Shown in pieces: positions 17,553-26,287 of a stretch of 64,000 bases of DNA; the first letter of the stretch is position 1; every line of letters starts with the position of its first letter. This DNA is from Pseudomonadota bacterium (GTDB lineage: Bacteria > Pseudomonadota > Alphaproteobacteria > Rhizobiales > MH13). The position numbers and the translations under genes are program-made. The notes under the pieces are model-generated. The model ran no database searches. It was not told the origin of the DNA and worked only from the letters and a program-made list of their open reading frames with translations. The stretch spans positions 372,001 to 436,000 of the forward strand of contig JBCCPK010000002.1 in assembly GCA_039024915.1 (NCBI GenBank). Direction: 5' to 3'.

Positions 17553-18887
17553 TTGAGTTCAGTGACTGTCGCTAATATATTTATCTTCTTTTTGGGGTTT
17601 TTGGCGGCATGCCTGCTTGGGCTGGTCGCCGCCCGTATGGTGTGGATTCGCGCCGTGCGCGTGACCCGTGCCCGAATTGAATTGGATCGCCCCCAGACGC
17701 TGAGATCATTTGAAGCCCGAATTGCCGGTGCGCAGGCACGAGCGGCGGTCAGCATCCGCGAATTGGAGCGAGCGCTCGAACGTGAGCGGCAGATTTCCGC
17801 GCAAGCGCGTCTTATGGCTGACCAGATGTCGTCCTCAACAAACCTCGCGCAAGCAGAGCGCGATGACACACAGTCGGCGCTGGTCAACCTTGCAGAAACA
17901 CTCGACAACACACGTGCTCGCCTTCGCGAGCATGAGGATGCGTTGGTGCGTCGCAACAACGATCTTGGTGTGGCTCGGCGCGAACTCGCCGAAGCGCGCC
18001 AGGATGCGGTCATGCGAGACGAAGATGCCCGCCGCGCGGAACAGGAAGCCGAAAGTCTCCGGGCGGAGCTGGCTAGCCAGCTTGGCACCGACTTGAGCAA
18101 AGAAGCTGCGTCAGCCGCAGTCAAATCTGGCAGCGCCTCCGCCATTGCCAGACAGCAGATTGAACAATTGCGCGAGTCCGTCAGGCAGCTGCGCGCAGAG
18201 AAGACAGCTGCCGAAGCTTCGGCGGCTAGGGCGCGCCTTCTTTTGGACGCTCGCGATGATAACGAGGTTTTACGCGCCGCTCGTGAGGAGTTTGCAATCG
18301 AGCGTCGACAGTTTAAGGCTCAGATCGCAGAGCTTGAAGAGGCTATCCGCAAGCCGAGACTGGTTTCGGATGCGAGTTCAGTTGACGGCGACGCACAATT
18401 GGCGCGCCCGATTGACGGGCCAACCGGCCAAAACGATATCAACGGTCTGCGATCATCAATTGATGCCATGACTGCCACGATTACTGCGAAGGCAGCGTTG
18501 GAAACCGACGGTTCTGGCCAGATCAACGCCCTTATCGATAAAGCTGCAGAAAGCGGCGGCGACAGCGCACTGGTCACTTCTCTTGTTGAGGCTCGCGAGC
18601 GTTTACGCCGTCGAAAAGCGTCCCAGTTGACCTCCCGCAACTCACCATCGGACAAAAAGAGCCCATCTTCCTCGGCATCACTGTCTGGAAAGTTGGGTGC
18701 CCAGGCAGTTGGCCTTGACGAAATTGCGGGCGCAGGAACGGCCTTGGCGGCAAAAGCTGCTGAGCTGAGCGATACGTCGAACCATGACAAAACCAACACG
18801 GCGGCTCGCAATACCGCTGGTAACCGGGGCGCTGAACGCCGCCGGCAAATGCCCAAGGCCAGCGAAAACGACCTGAACGTCGTTTAG
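17553..18887 (+). CDS. Membrane-anchored coiled-coil protein, function unknown
   Basis: A protein of 444 residues with one hydrophobic segment at the N terminus (about 8-29). A basic patch RAVRVTRARIELDRP follows, then a long, highly charged helical region with heptad-like Glu/Arg/Ala content (about 50-270), and finally a low-complexity Ser/Ala/Lys-rich tail. Similar anchor-plus-RRAVRLTRRR-type proteins are common in rhizobial genomes, always uncharacterised. The start is TTG at 17553, after AGCAGG; a GTG at 17562 is the alternative. A candidate CtrA box lies upstream. It follows eipA on the same strand but with a 213-base gap. Confidence 0.7.
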   Translation: MSSVTVANIFIFFLGFLAACLLGLVAARMVWIRAVRVTRARIELDRPQTLRSFEARIAGAQARAAVSIRELERALERERQISAQARLMADQMSSSTNLAQAERDDTQSALVNLAETLDNTRARLREHEDALVRRNNDLGVARRELAEARQDAVMRDEDARRAEQEAESLRAELASQLGTDLSKEAASAAVKSGSASAIARQQIEQLRESVRQLRAEKTAAEASAARARLLLDARDDNEVLRAAREEFAIERRQFKAQIAELEEAIRKPRLVSDASSVDGDAQLARPIDGPTGQNDINGLRSSIDAMTATITAKAALETDGSGQINALIDKAAESGGDSALVTSLVEARERLRRRKASQLTSRNSPSDKKSPSSSASLSGKLGAQAVGLDEIAGAGTALAAKAAELSDTSNHDKTNTAARNTAGNRGAERRRQMPKASENDLNVV

Positions 18888-19069
18888 TGGAGCACTGCTT
18901 GGGGTCGATTGACGCCTAGCAGTCACGTCCCGGCTGAGTTGACGGCGGCATCAGTCATTCTAGACGCCCATCAAGCCGCACCGCCGGAACCTCGCCCGCG
19001 GCGAGGCGAAAACCCTTGTAGGCATCGACTACCCATTAGATTTACGAGCGTGCCCCAACGGTATTGCAC
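18888..19069 (+). other. Gene-free stretch upstream of the RNA candidate, with a hairpin
   Basis: No credible gene is seen; a 115-codon open frame across 18909-19256 has no family features and runs through the terminator. A perfect hairpin, CCTCGCC-CGC-GGCGAGG, lies at 18990-19006 without a following T run, and a small four-pair hairpin at about 19019-19033. These may belong to the structured RNA just downstream. Confidence 0.4.
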
Positions 19070-19192
19070 CGACTGTAAAGCTGAACTGCGAAGTACAGAC
19101 TTTACAGGTGAGCAGCGATCGACAGCACGTAGCAATCTTTCGCTTAAGTCCTCCCTAAAACTGCACCAAAGCGCCTCCGGGCGCTTTTTTTT
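19070..19192 (+). ncRNA. Candidate structured RNA (small RNA or leader) ending in an intrinsic terminator
   Basis: A strong hairpin occupies 19073-19107. CTGTAAAG (19073-19080) pairs with CTTTACAG (19100-19107). Inside, CTG pairs with CAG and ACT with AGT, closed by a GCGA tetraloop, with one A-A mismatch and one bulged A: 14 pairs in 35 bases. A single-stranded-looking stretch follows, containing TCCTCCCT, which is complementary to Shine-Dalgarno sequences. The segment ends with the terminator at 19168-19192. The layout resembles rhizobial trans-acting small RNAs with an anti-Shine-Dalgarno motif, but I could not name a family. A cis-acting attenuator of the PAS gene starting at 19264 is the alternative. 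I saw no convincing promoter. Confidence 0.45.
19168..19192 (+). terminator. Intrinsic terminator of the structured RNA candidate
   Basis: AAAGCGCC pairs with GGCGCTTT around a TCCG loop, followed by a T run. It is 280 bases after the coiled-coil gene and 71 before the PAS gene, too far from the first to be its obvious terminator. Confidence 0.85.
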
Positions 19193-19263
19193 GCAATCAA
19201 CTGATCATTTACCGCAGCCATGCTACACAACTTTAAATTGTACACGAACGTTGTGAGGCTGCC

Positions 19264-20121
19264 TTGCCCTTCTTTGCCCAGATGCGCACCAGCGATATTT
19301 CGCGCCATCTGCCCGATTCACGCCTTCGGGCATTGTATAATCTCTACCAAGCGGAACTCTCCGAGTGCACGAAAAAAGGCGCAACCTTGCCCGCCTTGAG
19401 CGTGGTGGGCGCAGAACACTATTTGGGCCTTCAACCGTGGGTCGTACGCGTTGCAGTCTTGGAAGACGGAGACTTTATCTATCACGAGTTCGGCAGCAAA
19501 GTGATTGAGGCAGCCGGGTTTTCGATGCTTGGGAAGCGGCTTAGCTCCGGCCATGGAAGGCCCTTCGCGTTTTTTCGAGAAGCTTATGGCAAAGTGGTTC
19601 AAAATCGGCAGCCAATGCTGGCGGAAAATGCTGCTGTGCTTGCCCCAAACGTTGGAAGCTGGACACGCCTGCTTCTTCCCGTTCGCGATGAGGCGCAACA
19701 GATCAACATCGTTGGTGTCCTAAGCGCACGCTCGAACGAACAATGCATGGCCGATGCCTTGCTTGAAGCCAACAACGAGGCCACTCTTGTGATTGAGCTC
19801 GTGCGTAACCGTGCAGCAGAGGTGGTCGACGCCCGGGTCACAGCCTCCAACTTTCGGGCCCAGGAACTTTTAGGGATGAAAGGGGCACGGCATGTTCACC
19901 TTTCCGATCTCATGCCTGATCCGCTATCAGCGCCATTCTTCCCAACGGTAGTGACTGCCTACCGAGACGAGGGACGAGCGCGCTTCAACGGCAACTTTTC
20001 CTTAAAGGACAATGAGTTCAGGGCGCTGACAGCCACGCGCTGCGGTGACGGAGCAGTGCTGATCTTACACGCGCTGCGTCAACCTGCTTTCGCGACCGAG
20101 TCTACGTCGGCGGCAGCGTAA
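19264..20121 (+). CDS. PAS-domain protein, probable sensor without output domain
   Basis: A protein of 285 residues. The N-terminal part (about 12-165) resembles the PAS_5-like fold found in many alphaproteobacteria: SRLRALYNLYQAE, LPALSVVGAEHYLGLQPWVVRVAV, a strand with FIYHEFGSKVIEAAGFSMLGKRLS, and a closing LLLPVRDEAQQINIVGVLSA. The C-terminal 110 residues repeat a weak PAS-like pattern. There is no kinase, cyclase or DNA-binding domain. The start is TTG at 19264 after GTGAGG; an ATG at 19282 lacks a ribosome site. It is convergent with the orphan receiver gene that follows. Confidence 0.65.
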   Translation: MPFFAQMRTSDISRHLPDSRLRALYNLYQAELSECTKKGATLPALSVVGAEHYLGLQPWVVRVAVLEDGDFIYHEFGSKVIEAAGFSMLGKRLSSGHGRPFAFFREAYGKVVQNRQPMLAENAAVLAPNVGSWTRLLLPVRDEAQQINIVGVLSARSNEQCMADALLEANNEATLVIELVRNRAAEVVDARVTASNFRAQELLGMKGARHVHLSDLMPDPLSAPFFPTVVTAYRDEGRARFNGNFSLKDNEFRALTATRCGDGAVLILHALRQPAFATESTSAAA

Positions 20122-20137
20122 CCCCAGCTGGTCTAAC

Positions 20138-20653
20138 TCAGCTTGCCAACTCTACGGGTGCACCATTGTCGTCGAGCAGCACGCCGACACGATCGCGGGC
20201 AATCGCCTCGCTCGACTCCCTGGGCTCGGGGCCGAAGTAATCATCAGTCTGAACAAATTTGCGCGGGTTGAGCACACAGTCCGCGATACGCTCATACAGC
20301 AGGCTTGCGGAGATCGGCTTCGTGAGAAAATGATTGATGCCAAGCTTCGACGCAGTCAGAATTCGGCTGCGCTCGGAATGCCCTGACAGCATGATGATTG
20401 GCGAATAAGCGCATACTGAATCCGGGTTGCGGATCAGGCGGACCAACTCAGCCCCATCGAGAACCGGCATAACCCAGTCCGTTATAATGAGATCGGGGGG
20501 CTGCATCTCGATCTTTTCAAGAGCCTCCGCGCCATCCTCCGCCTCGATGATCCGACGCGTGCCAAAGCCGCGCAGCATCGCAGCCACGATACGGCGCATG
20601 TAGGCCGAATCGTCCACCACCATCATATCGAGGAGCGAGCAATCCATATGCAT
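20138..20653 (-). CDS. Single-domain response regulator with C-terminal tail
   Basis: A stand-alone receiver (about 8-130) of 171 residues in total. It has the acidic pair VVDDS, phosphoacceptor Asp in IITDWVMPVLDGAE, Ser in IIMLSGHS and Lys in HFLTKPIS. The tail of about 40 residues has no recognisable domain. An in-frame ATG at 20647 has AGGGG at a good distance and may be the true start. No kinase is adjacent; the convergent PAS gene is its neighbour, 16 bases away, and it is divergent from malate synthase. It is not the chemotaxis CheY, which lies in the che operon. Confidence 0.85.
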   Translation of the reverse strand: MHMDCSLLDMMVVDDSAYMRRIVAAMLRGFGTRRIIEAEDGAEALEKIEMQPPDLIITDWVMPVLDGAELVRLIRNPDSVCAYSPIIMLSGHSERSRILTASKLGINHFLTKPISASLLYERIADCVLNPRKFVQTDDYFGPEPRESSEAIARDRVGVLLDDNGAPVELAS

Positions 20654-20831
20654 CCCCTATCCCTATGCGAACAAGGATAAGCATTGGTAAAGCCCGCTAT
20701 CTGATGAGCAACAATCAAGACAAAAGCATACAACCATGCCGTTCGGGAAAAGGTGATGTGCTCGATCGCTATGTTGACCCCGGCGATTGCACGGGTACGG
20801 TCCAGCGAAACGAATTGAAACTCGAGAGACT

Positions 20832-23012
20832 ATGATGAGCGATACGGCCAATGCCTACCAACCCAGAGCTGGCATGCGGATCGGCCAAGCTTTGTGCGAA
20901 CTGATCGAGATGCATGCATTGCCAGGTACCGGGATCACACCGGATCGTTTCTGGAGCGCTCTGGCCGTGCTCGTTGGCGAGTTTGGCCCCCGAAATCAGA
21001 ACCTCCTTCAAAAGCGCGACCACCTGCAGGAAAGTATCGATAACTGGCATCAGGAACGTGCAGGTCAGCCTCTGGATGCCGATACCTATCGGACCTTCCT
21101 GCAGGACATTGGTTATCTCGTGCCTGAAGGCACAGACTTTCAGATCGACACTGTGAAAGTCGACCCCGAGATAGCATCCATTGCAGGGCCGCAACTCGTC
21201 GTTCCAATCATGAACGCGCGCTACGCTCTCAACGCGGCGAATGCGCGGTGGGGCTCGCTCTACGACGCGCTCTACGGCACCGATGCGATGGGCGATGGCC
21301 CACCCGCTGGCGGTTATGACGCCACACGTGGCGCACGCGTCATCGCCTGGGGGCGAACCTTCCTCGATAAAGCCATTCCGCTTGAAATCGGCAGTCATGC
21401 CGACGTCACAACCTATGTTGTCGCCCACGATCGTTTGGTGCCAACGCTCGAAGACGGAACGGTCACCGAGCTCAAAGATCCGTCGAAGTTTAAGGGCTAT
21501 CACGGCGACCCGATGGCGCCGTCCATGCTGCTGTTCAAAAACAACAATCTTTATTTCGAGCTGATCTTCGACGGCGAAAACCCAATCGGCAAAACCGACA
21601 AGGCGCAGATCGCGGCGATCAATCTCGAAGCCGCCATCTCAACCATCATGGACTGTGAAGATTCCGTCGCTGCGGTCGACGCTGAGGACAAGGCGCTGGC
21701 CTACCGCAATTGGCTGGGGCTGATGAAAGGCGATCTCGAAGAGCAGGTTGCCAAAGGTGGAAAAACCATCACCCGCAAACTCTACGGTGACTTTGAGTAC
21801 AAGGCCCCGAACGGCGAGCCGTTCATGGTCAAGACCCGGTCGCTCATGCTTGTCCGCAATGTCGGTCACTTGATGACAACGCCGGCGGTGCTGGACGCCG
21901 ACGGCAATGAGATCCCCGAGGGCATTCTCGACGGGCTATGCACCTCTGTGATCGCGATGCACGACCTCAAGAAGGATGCGAGCCATCGCTATCGCAACTC
22001 GGCGGAAGGCTCGGTGTACATCGTCAAACCCAAAATGCACGGTCCCGACGAAGTGGCCTTCGCCAACGATCTGTTCGGCGCCATCGAGGGCCATCTTGGC
22101 TTGCCCACAAACACCCTCAAGATGGGCATCATGGATGAGGAGCGCCGCACCACGGTGAACCTCAAAGAGTGCATCCGCGCCGCCAAATCGCGGGTGGTCT
22201 TCATTAACACCGGCTTCCTCGACCGCACGGGCGACGAGATGCACACCTCGATGCAGGCCGGCCCGATGATCCGCAAGGGCGACATGAAGCAGTCGGCTTG
22301 GATCGCAGCTTACGAGGATCGCAATGTCGATGTCGGCCTCGCCTGCGGCCTGCCCGGCAAAGCGCAGATCGGCAAGGGCATGTGGGCTATGCCGGACCTG
22401 ATGGCCGCCATGCTCGACCAGAAAATCGGCCATCCCAAGTCTGGCGCAAACTGTGCCTGGGTGCCCTCGCCCACCGCCGCAACGCTGCACGCGACGCACT
22501 ATCACGAGGTGGATGTGTTCGCCCGTCAGGAGGAGCTTAGGTCACGCGGCATGGCCTCGCTCGATGATATCCTCACCATCCCGCTCGCTGACCGGCCCAA
22601 TTGGCAGCCCGACGCAATCAAGGCCGAGCTGGAAAACAACGCGCAGGGCATTCTGGGCTATGTGGTGCGCTGGGTCGATCAGGGCGTCGGCTGCTCCAAG
22701 GTGCCGGACATCAACGATGTTGGCCTGATGGAAGACCGCGCCACCTTGCGCATCTCCTCGCAGCACATGGCCAATTGGCTGGCTCATGGCGTCGTCACCG
22801 AGGACGAGGTGATGGACGTAATGAAGCGCATGGCGGTGGTCGTCGACGGCCAGAACGCGAGCGACGCGGCCTACACGCCCATGGCACCAAGTTATGACGG
22901 CATCGCCTTCAAAGCGGCATGTGACTTGGTGTTCAAGGGGGTCGAGCAGCCATCGGGCTACACCGAACCGCTGTTGCACCGGGCGAGGTTGGCGTTAAAG
23001 GCGTCTCACTAA
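20832..23012 (+). CDS. glcB: Malate synthase G
   Basis: Condenses glyoxylate with acetyl-CoA to malate in the glyoxylate shunt or glycolate use. About 726 residues, typical of the monomeric G isoform. Visible family blocks include [22 protein letters not shown], the [15 protein letters not shown] active-site segment, [12 protein letters not shown] and [15 protein letters not shown]. Further blocks are [32 protein letters not shown] and [41 protein letters not shown] codons at 20832 and 20835 are both possible. No isocitrate lyase or glc oxidase genes are in the window. A palindromic repeat region follows rather than a simple terminator. Confidence 0.97.
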   Translation: MMSDTANAYQPRAGMRIGQALCELIEMHALPGTGITPDRFWSALAVLVGEFGPRNQNLLQKRDHLQESIDNWHQERAGQPLDADTYRTFLQDIGYLVPEGTDFQIDTVKVDPEIASIAGPQLVVPIMNARYALNAANARWGSLYDALYGTDAMGDGPPAGGYDATRGARVIAWGRTFLDKAIPLEIGSHADVTTYVVAHDRLVPTLEDGTVTELKDPSKFKGYHGDPMAPSMLLFKNNNLYFELIFDGENPIGKTDKAQIAAINLEAAISTIMDCEDSVAAVDAEDKALAYRNWLGLMKGDLEEQVAKGGKTITRKLYGDFEYKAPNGEPFMVKTRSLMLVRNVGHLMTTPAVLDADGNEIPEGILDGLCTSVIAMHDLKKDASHRYRNSAEGSVYIVKPKMHGPDEVAFANDLFGAIEGHLGLPTNTLKMGIMDEERRTTVNLKECIRAAKSRVVFINTGFLDRTGDEMHTSMQAGPMIRKGDMKQSAWIAAYEDRNVDVGLACGLPGKAQIGKGMWAMPDLMAAMLDQKIGHPKSGANCAWVPSPTAATLHATHYHEVDVFARQEELRSRGMASLDDILTIPLADRPNWQPDAIKAELENNAQGILGYVVRWVDQGVGCSKVPDINDVGLMEDRATLRISSQHMANWLAHGVVTEDEVMDVMKRMAVVVDGQNASDAAYTPMAPSYDGIAFKAACDLVFKGVEQPSGYTEPLLHRARLALKASH

Positions 23013-23015
23013 CCT

Positions 23016-23135
23016 TGTCATGGCCGCCCTTGAGGCGGCCATCCATCCCTATCGCCCTCGATCTGCACTCTCGTGCATGTACCGCTTCTTCGAGATGGAT
23101 CACCGGCTCAAGGCCGGTGATGACAATCGAGGATG
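23016..23135. repeat. Palindromic intergenic repeats (two units)
   Basis: Unit 1 at about 23018-23045 pairs ATGGCCGCC with GGCGGCCAT around TTGA. Unit 2 at about 23091-23131 pairs ATCACCGGC with GCCGGTGAT around TCAAG, within GATGGATCACCGGCTCAAGG. Such REP-like palindromes, which often read as short open frames containing SSRWITGSRPVMT, are spread through many alphaproteobacterial genomes. They lie just after malate synthase and may also help end transcription. The open frame across them (23015-23245) is not a gene. Confidence 0.7.
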
Positions 23136-23271
23136 CTGCCACACACCGACTCTTTCATCGCATCGCGATGGATAGCGCCCGTCCCGCCCCAATGGGCGGG
23201 CGCTACGCTTCAGCCCTCGGGCCGTGCGCGAAGCCGCTACACTGAAACGCTCGAGGCAGCGGAGACTAAGC

Positions 23272-23688
23272 TCAGTTTCGTGTTCGGTATCCCCGTTGAG
23301 CGTTTACGTTCTGAAAGTCCGTTTGCACTCGTGCCCATTCATGCAGCCACTTTTCGCACTGGACCCGCATCTCTCGGTCTTCTCGAATGATCGGATCGTC
23401 CGTGATGACGAAGTACTCCAGCCCCTCTGAGCCCCATTGCTTGGCGAGCTCCACGATTACGCCTTGGCGCGCTGTCTCACGCGCATTGTGGGTCCCCATC
23501 CGATGTTTGTCCGCCCACCGCATGTGAGAGCGATTGCGTCCGCGCATCGAGTTCCCGGTCTCGCCGATGCGAATAGACCTGGTTGGCCAGTGGATCTCGG
23601 CGTAAATCCCGCCATGCGTGGGCATGTGTGAAACGTTGCCTTCACCTTCAACGAATTCCAAGTTGAATTGAATAGCACGGTACATCAT
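23272..23688 (-). CDS. Small protein with GIY-YIG-like nuclease features
   Basis: A protein of 138 residues. The pattern GGIYAEI (about 26-32), then IRIGETGNSMRGRNRSHMRW (about 39-58) and a late acidic helix REDREMRVQCEKW resemble the GIY-YIG nuclease layout (GIY, YIG-like, catalytic Arg, His, late Glu). The YIG element is RIG and the match is loose, so activity is uncertain. The start has GGGAGAG upstream. It is on the same strand as the DUF2333 gene, 34 bases downstream of it, and could be the last gene of that transcript. Function unknown. Confidence 0.45.
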   Translation of the reverse strand: MMYRAIQFNLEFVEGEGNVSHMPTHGGIYAEIHWPTRSIRIGETGNSMRGRNRSHMRWADKHRMGTHNARETARQGVIVELAKQWGSEGLEYFVITDDPIIREDREMRVQCEKWLHEWARVQTDFQNVNAQRGYRTRN

Positions 23689-23722
23689 AAAAAATCTCTC
23701 CCGTCGTACAGCAGCATTGGGC

Positions 23723-24910
23723 TCACCGCTGCAAAATATCCCTGATCTCGCTCATATTCGTCCGCGCCCGTAGGATATTCTCGCTCATGATGCTCAAATG
23801 ATCGGGCATCAGCACGCCGTCTTCGCGGCCGTTTGAGACGATCAGAGGATTGAGGGCGGCGGCTTCGGCGATGTGCTGTTCCATCCGGTCCCAGACACTG
23901 TCGAGGTTCCGCTGGGCGACGACGTCGGAGAAGTCCTCGCGGGCGGCCTGCAACAGCCCGTGATAGGCAAACATCTGCCCCTTGGCTTCCATGAACAAAT
24001 TGTCCGCGCGGAAGTCGAACCAGCCGCGATCATTCCCCTCGCCCGGCACAAACGCATCAACCGACGCGTCATACTGCCGGCCCGTTGAACGGCGCGACAA
24101 CTGATCGACCGAAGAGCCGATATCCCGCGCCACCCGATCGAGGAACTGGATCAAATTATCCGCCCGCGCGTCGAACAGCGCGTCGCAGGCTTCGAGCCGG
24201 TCATTGTAATCCGCGTAAAGCGGGATCGCTCCGGCAAACAGGCGCGAAGCCGGCTGAACAGGGCCAAAGGGCCGACGATCATCGAACGGGTTAAACCACC
24301 ACAGCTGCTCGTCGGACTGGAGCCGCCCGCGCGCCGTATCGAGGTCCTCATCCGCGCCAGACGTGCCGCGCTCGCGGCCCAGCACATCAACAAGCTCCAC
24401 AGCCGTCCGGCGCATAGCGATCAGAACGCCAGTCTGAAACGCGGCCTTGTTGTCGAAGAACGGGGTCGCTTCCCATTCCACGATGCCCGCAATGCCGACC
24501 TTGTATTGCGGCATCGATGGGACCCATTCGTTGCGGTTTACCATCAGGTCGAGGAGATAAATCTGCATATCGACGATCTGCGACCGGTCACAGGTACGGT
24601 TGGCGTCGCCGCCGCCATCGGGGCTCGTCGTCTGGCCTGCGTCCACCATCGCGGTCTGCCGCAGCACATCCTGCGGGTAGGCGAGCGTGTCACCGCGGGT
24701 CCAAAGGACATGCCAAAAGAAAGTGATGTTCCAGATCAGAAACAGGATGACAAAGATCAGCAGCCCGCCGCGCCACGCTATGCGGCCCGTCGCCCGCATG
24801 CCGCGCATCTTCTCCGGGCCGCCTTCTTCGGGCTTGGGCAGCCGCAACTTGAACAGCGCGATGAAGCCCCGCCAGAGCTTTGCGATGACGTCAAAAAGCG
24901 GATCGAGCAT
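23723..24910 (-). CDS. DUF2333 family membrane protein
   Basis: A protein of 395 residues of the uncharacterised DUF2333 family. A basic cytoplasmic segment is followed by one membrane span (about 45-68, LLIFVILFLIWNITFFW), then a soluble, probably periplasmic, domain. Its end NPLIVSNGREDGVLMPDHLS and EIRDILQR, and the ARADNLIQFLDRV and MEAKGQMFAYHGLLQAA blocks, match the family. I chose the ATG at 24910 (MLDPLFD); the frame extends to 24952. It is the membrane component and probable last core gene of the five-gene operon; the preceding gene ends 69 bases upstream. Confidence 0.8.
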   Translation of the reverse strand: MLDPLFDVIAKLWRGFIALFKLRLPKPEEGGPEKMRGMRATGRIAWRGGLLIFVILFLIWNITFFWHVLWTRGDTLAYPQDVLRQTAMVDAGQTTSPDGGGDANRTCDRSQIVDMQIYLLDLMVNRNEWVPSMPQYKVGIAGIVEWEATPFFDNKAAFQTGVLIAMRRTAVELVDVLGRERGTSGADEDLDTARGRLQSDEQLWWFNPFDDRRPFGPVQPASRLFAGAIPLYADYNDRLEACDALFDARADNLIQFLDRVARDIGSSVDQLSRRSTGRQYDASVDAFVPGEGNDRGWFDFRADNLFMEAKGQMFAYHGLLQAAREDFSDVVAQRNLDSVWDRMEQHIAEAAALNPLIVSNGREDGVLMPDHLSIMSENILRARTNMSEIRDILQR

Positions 24911-24979
24911 AATGTCCGGCCTCTGGTTCCTTGTTCGTGAAGCCGGACGCAAGACCGGCTAACCCTTTCCGGGCTTCAC

Positions 24980-26287
24980 TCAGTGTAATCCGAAGAACGC
25001 CTCGCGCACTTTCGCGCGCATACGCCAGCGGTCATAAGTGTTGGGCGCATAGTGGGTCGTCAAATAGCGAACCGCAAACGCCTTCTGCCGCTCGGTGTAA
25101 GTCTCATAGATGTCATAGAAGCGACGCTTGTTGAGGATGAACGTCGAAAGCAGGTCGAACGGCATGTGCTCGACGACGATCCGGTTGATGTCCGCCGCCC
25201 CGGGGACGTCTGGCATCGCACGCCGGAAATAAAAGCGCTGCTCCGCGGGCAGTCGCCGCTCGTAAGCCGCTGCTTCCTGCGGCGTATCGAGAAGGCCGCG
25301 CATCTGGCTGAGCACCCGGAACCGCCGGTCTGGGTTCAGCTTGGCCATATTGTCCGAGATCCAGCGCGTCAGATAGGCGTCATCAATCATCGGCTCGGCA
25401 TCGAAGTCGTGGTCGCCCAGCATCAACAGTTCTGCGATCAGCAGTCTCAGACGGTGGTCGAGAATGCCCGACTGCTTCAGCCATTGGGGGTTAAATGGCT
25501 CGAGGAGCCGCTCCTCCTCCAGCAGAGAGAAAAGAACCGGTGTCTCGTGCAACGCCACGATCGACGCGCCGAAGGGCTTGGGCTGCAACTGGTCCGCATC
25601 ACCGATCATCACAGCACCATCGGACCGGTTAAGCACGTAGGCCCCGCCAAAATGGCTCGTCCAGAAAGTGTCCGGCCATTTGAACGATAACTGCTGCGGC
25701 AAAAACCCGTTCCGGCGCACATCGCCTACGCGGTTGGCGCCGTCGACGATCGCCTGCAGAAGCCGATGATCCTGCCAGGCATCGTCTTCGCCCGTAAAGC
25801 GGTCGATCTTGCGCTTCAATAGTTCGGCTTCTTCCAGAAGGCCGGATGGTGTGCGCACCAGAAAACGGATGTCGCGCAAACCGAGAATGTCGGTCGGCCG
25901 ATCCACCTGGAAAACCAGATTTTCGATCTCGCCGTAGAGGGTATCCTTAAGTGTGACCGCTCGGATCATCCGGTCGTTGGCCGCAAAGAAGGCCCGGATC
26001 ATCTGCCCATCGGCAGAAAACGATGTCCGGATGAGGGGCAGATCGGCCTGATCCGGCGACAGGATGATGAACCGCCGATTGATACCCGCCGGGTCGAGAT
26101 AGGCGGCGTCCCCGATTTCCAGCGCGACCTCGTAGGAATAGCCCGAGGCATCAATGTAAAAGTCTGTCAGTTTGGTCTGCGCGATCCCAAAGCCCGCGAG
26201 GGCCGCGTTGTAGCGCTCCACCAGATGGCTCGCGTCAATGTGGAGCAATCCGCCAAACCTGAGGCCTTCTTCAATGAGCCTCTGCAC
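24980..26287 (-). CDS. Uncharacterised soluble protein of the AAA+ operon (DUF6638-like)
   Basis: A protein of 435 residues with no signal peptide or membrane span. It resembles an alphaproteobacterial family I recall as DUF6638, found next to AAA+ ATPases; this name is from memory and unverified. The C-terminal 80 residues are rich in Arg/Tyr/Phe (NKRRFYDIYETYTERQKAFAVRY). The start is GTG at 26287, sharing one base with the ATPase stop codon (TAGTG), so translation is coupled to the ATPase and the two proteins probably act together. I cannot assign an activity. Confidence 0.65.
   Translation of the reverse strand: MQRLIEEGLRFGGLLHIDASHLVERYNAALAGFGIAQTKLTDFYIDASGYSYEVALEIGDAAYLDPAGINRRFIILSPDQADLPLIRTSFSADGQMIRAFFAANDRMIRAVTLKDTLYGEIENLVFQVDRPTDILGLRDIRFLVRTPSGLLEEAELLKRKIDRFTGEDDAWQDHRLLQAIVDGANRVGDVRRNGFLPQQLSFKWPDTFWTSHFGGAYVLNRSDGAVMIGDADQLQPKPFGASIVALHETPVLFSLLEEERLLEPFNPQWLKQSGILDHRLRLLIAELLMLGDHDFDAEPMIDDAYLTRWISDNMAKLNPDRRFRVLSQMRGLLDTPQEAAAYERRLPAEQRFYFRRAMPDVPGAADINRIVVEHMPFDLLSTFILNKRRFYDIYETYTERQKAFAVRYLTTHYAPNTYDRWRMRAKVREAFFGLH

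Noticed and set aside
18909-19256. Open frame of 115 codons between the coiled-coil gene and the PAS gene
   Set aside because: Runs through a clear intrinsic terminator and hairpins, contains no recognisable pattern and lacks a ribosome site.
23015-23245. Open frame of 76 codons after malate synthase
   Set aside because: Consists of palindromic repeats; such frames arise repeatedly from these elements and are not genes.
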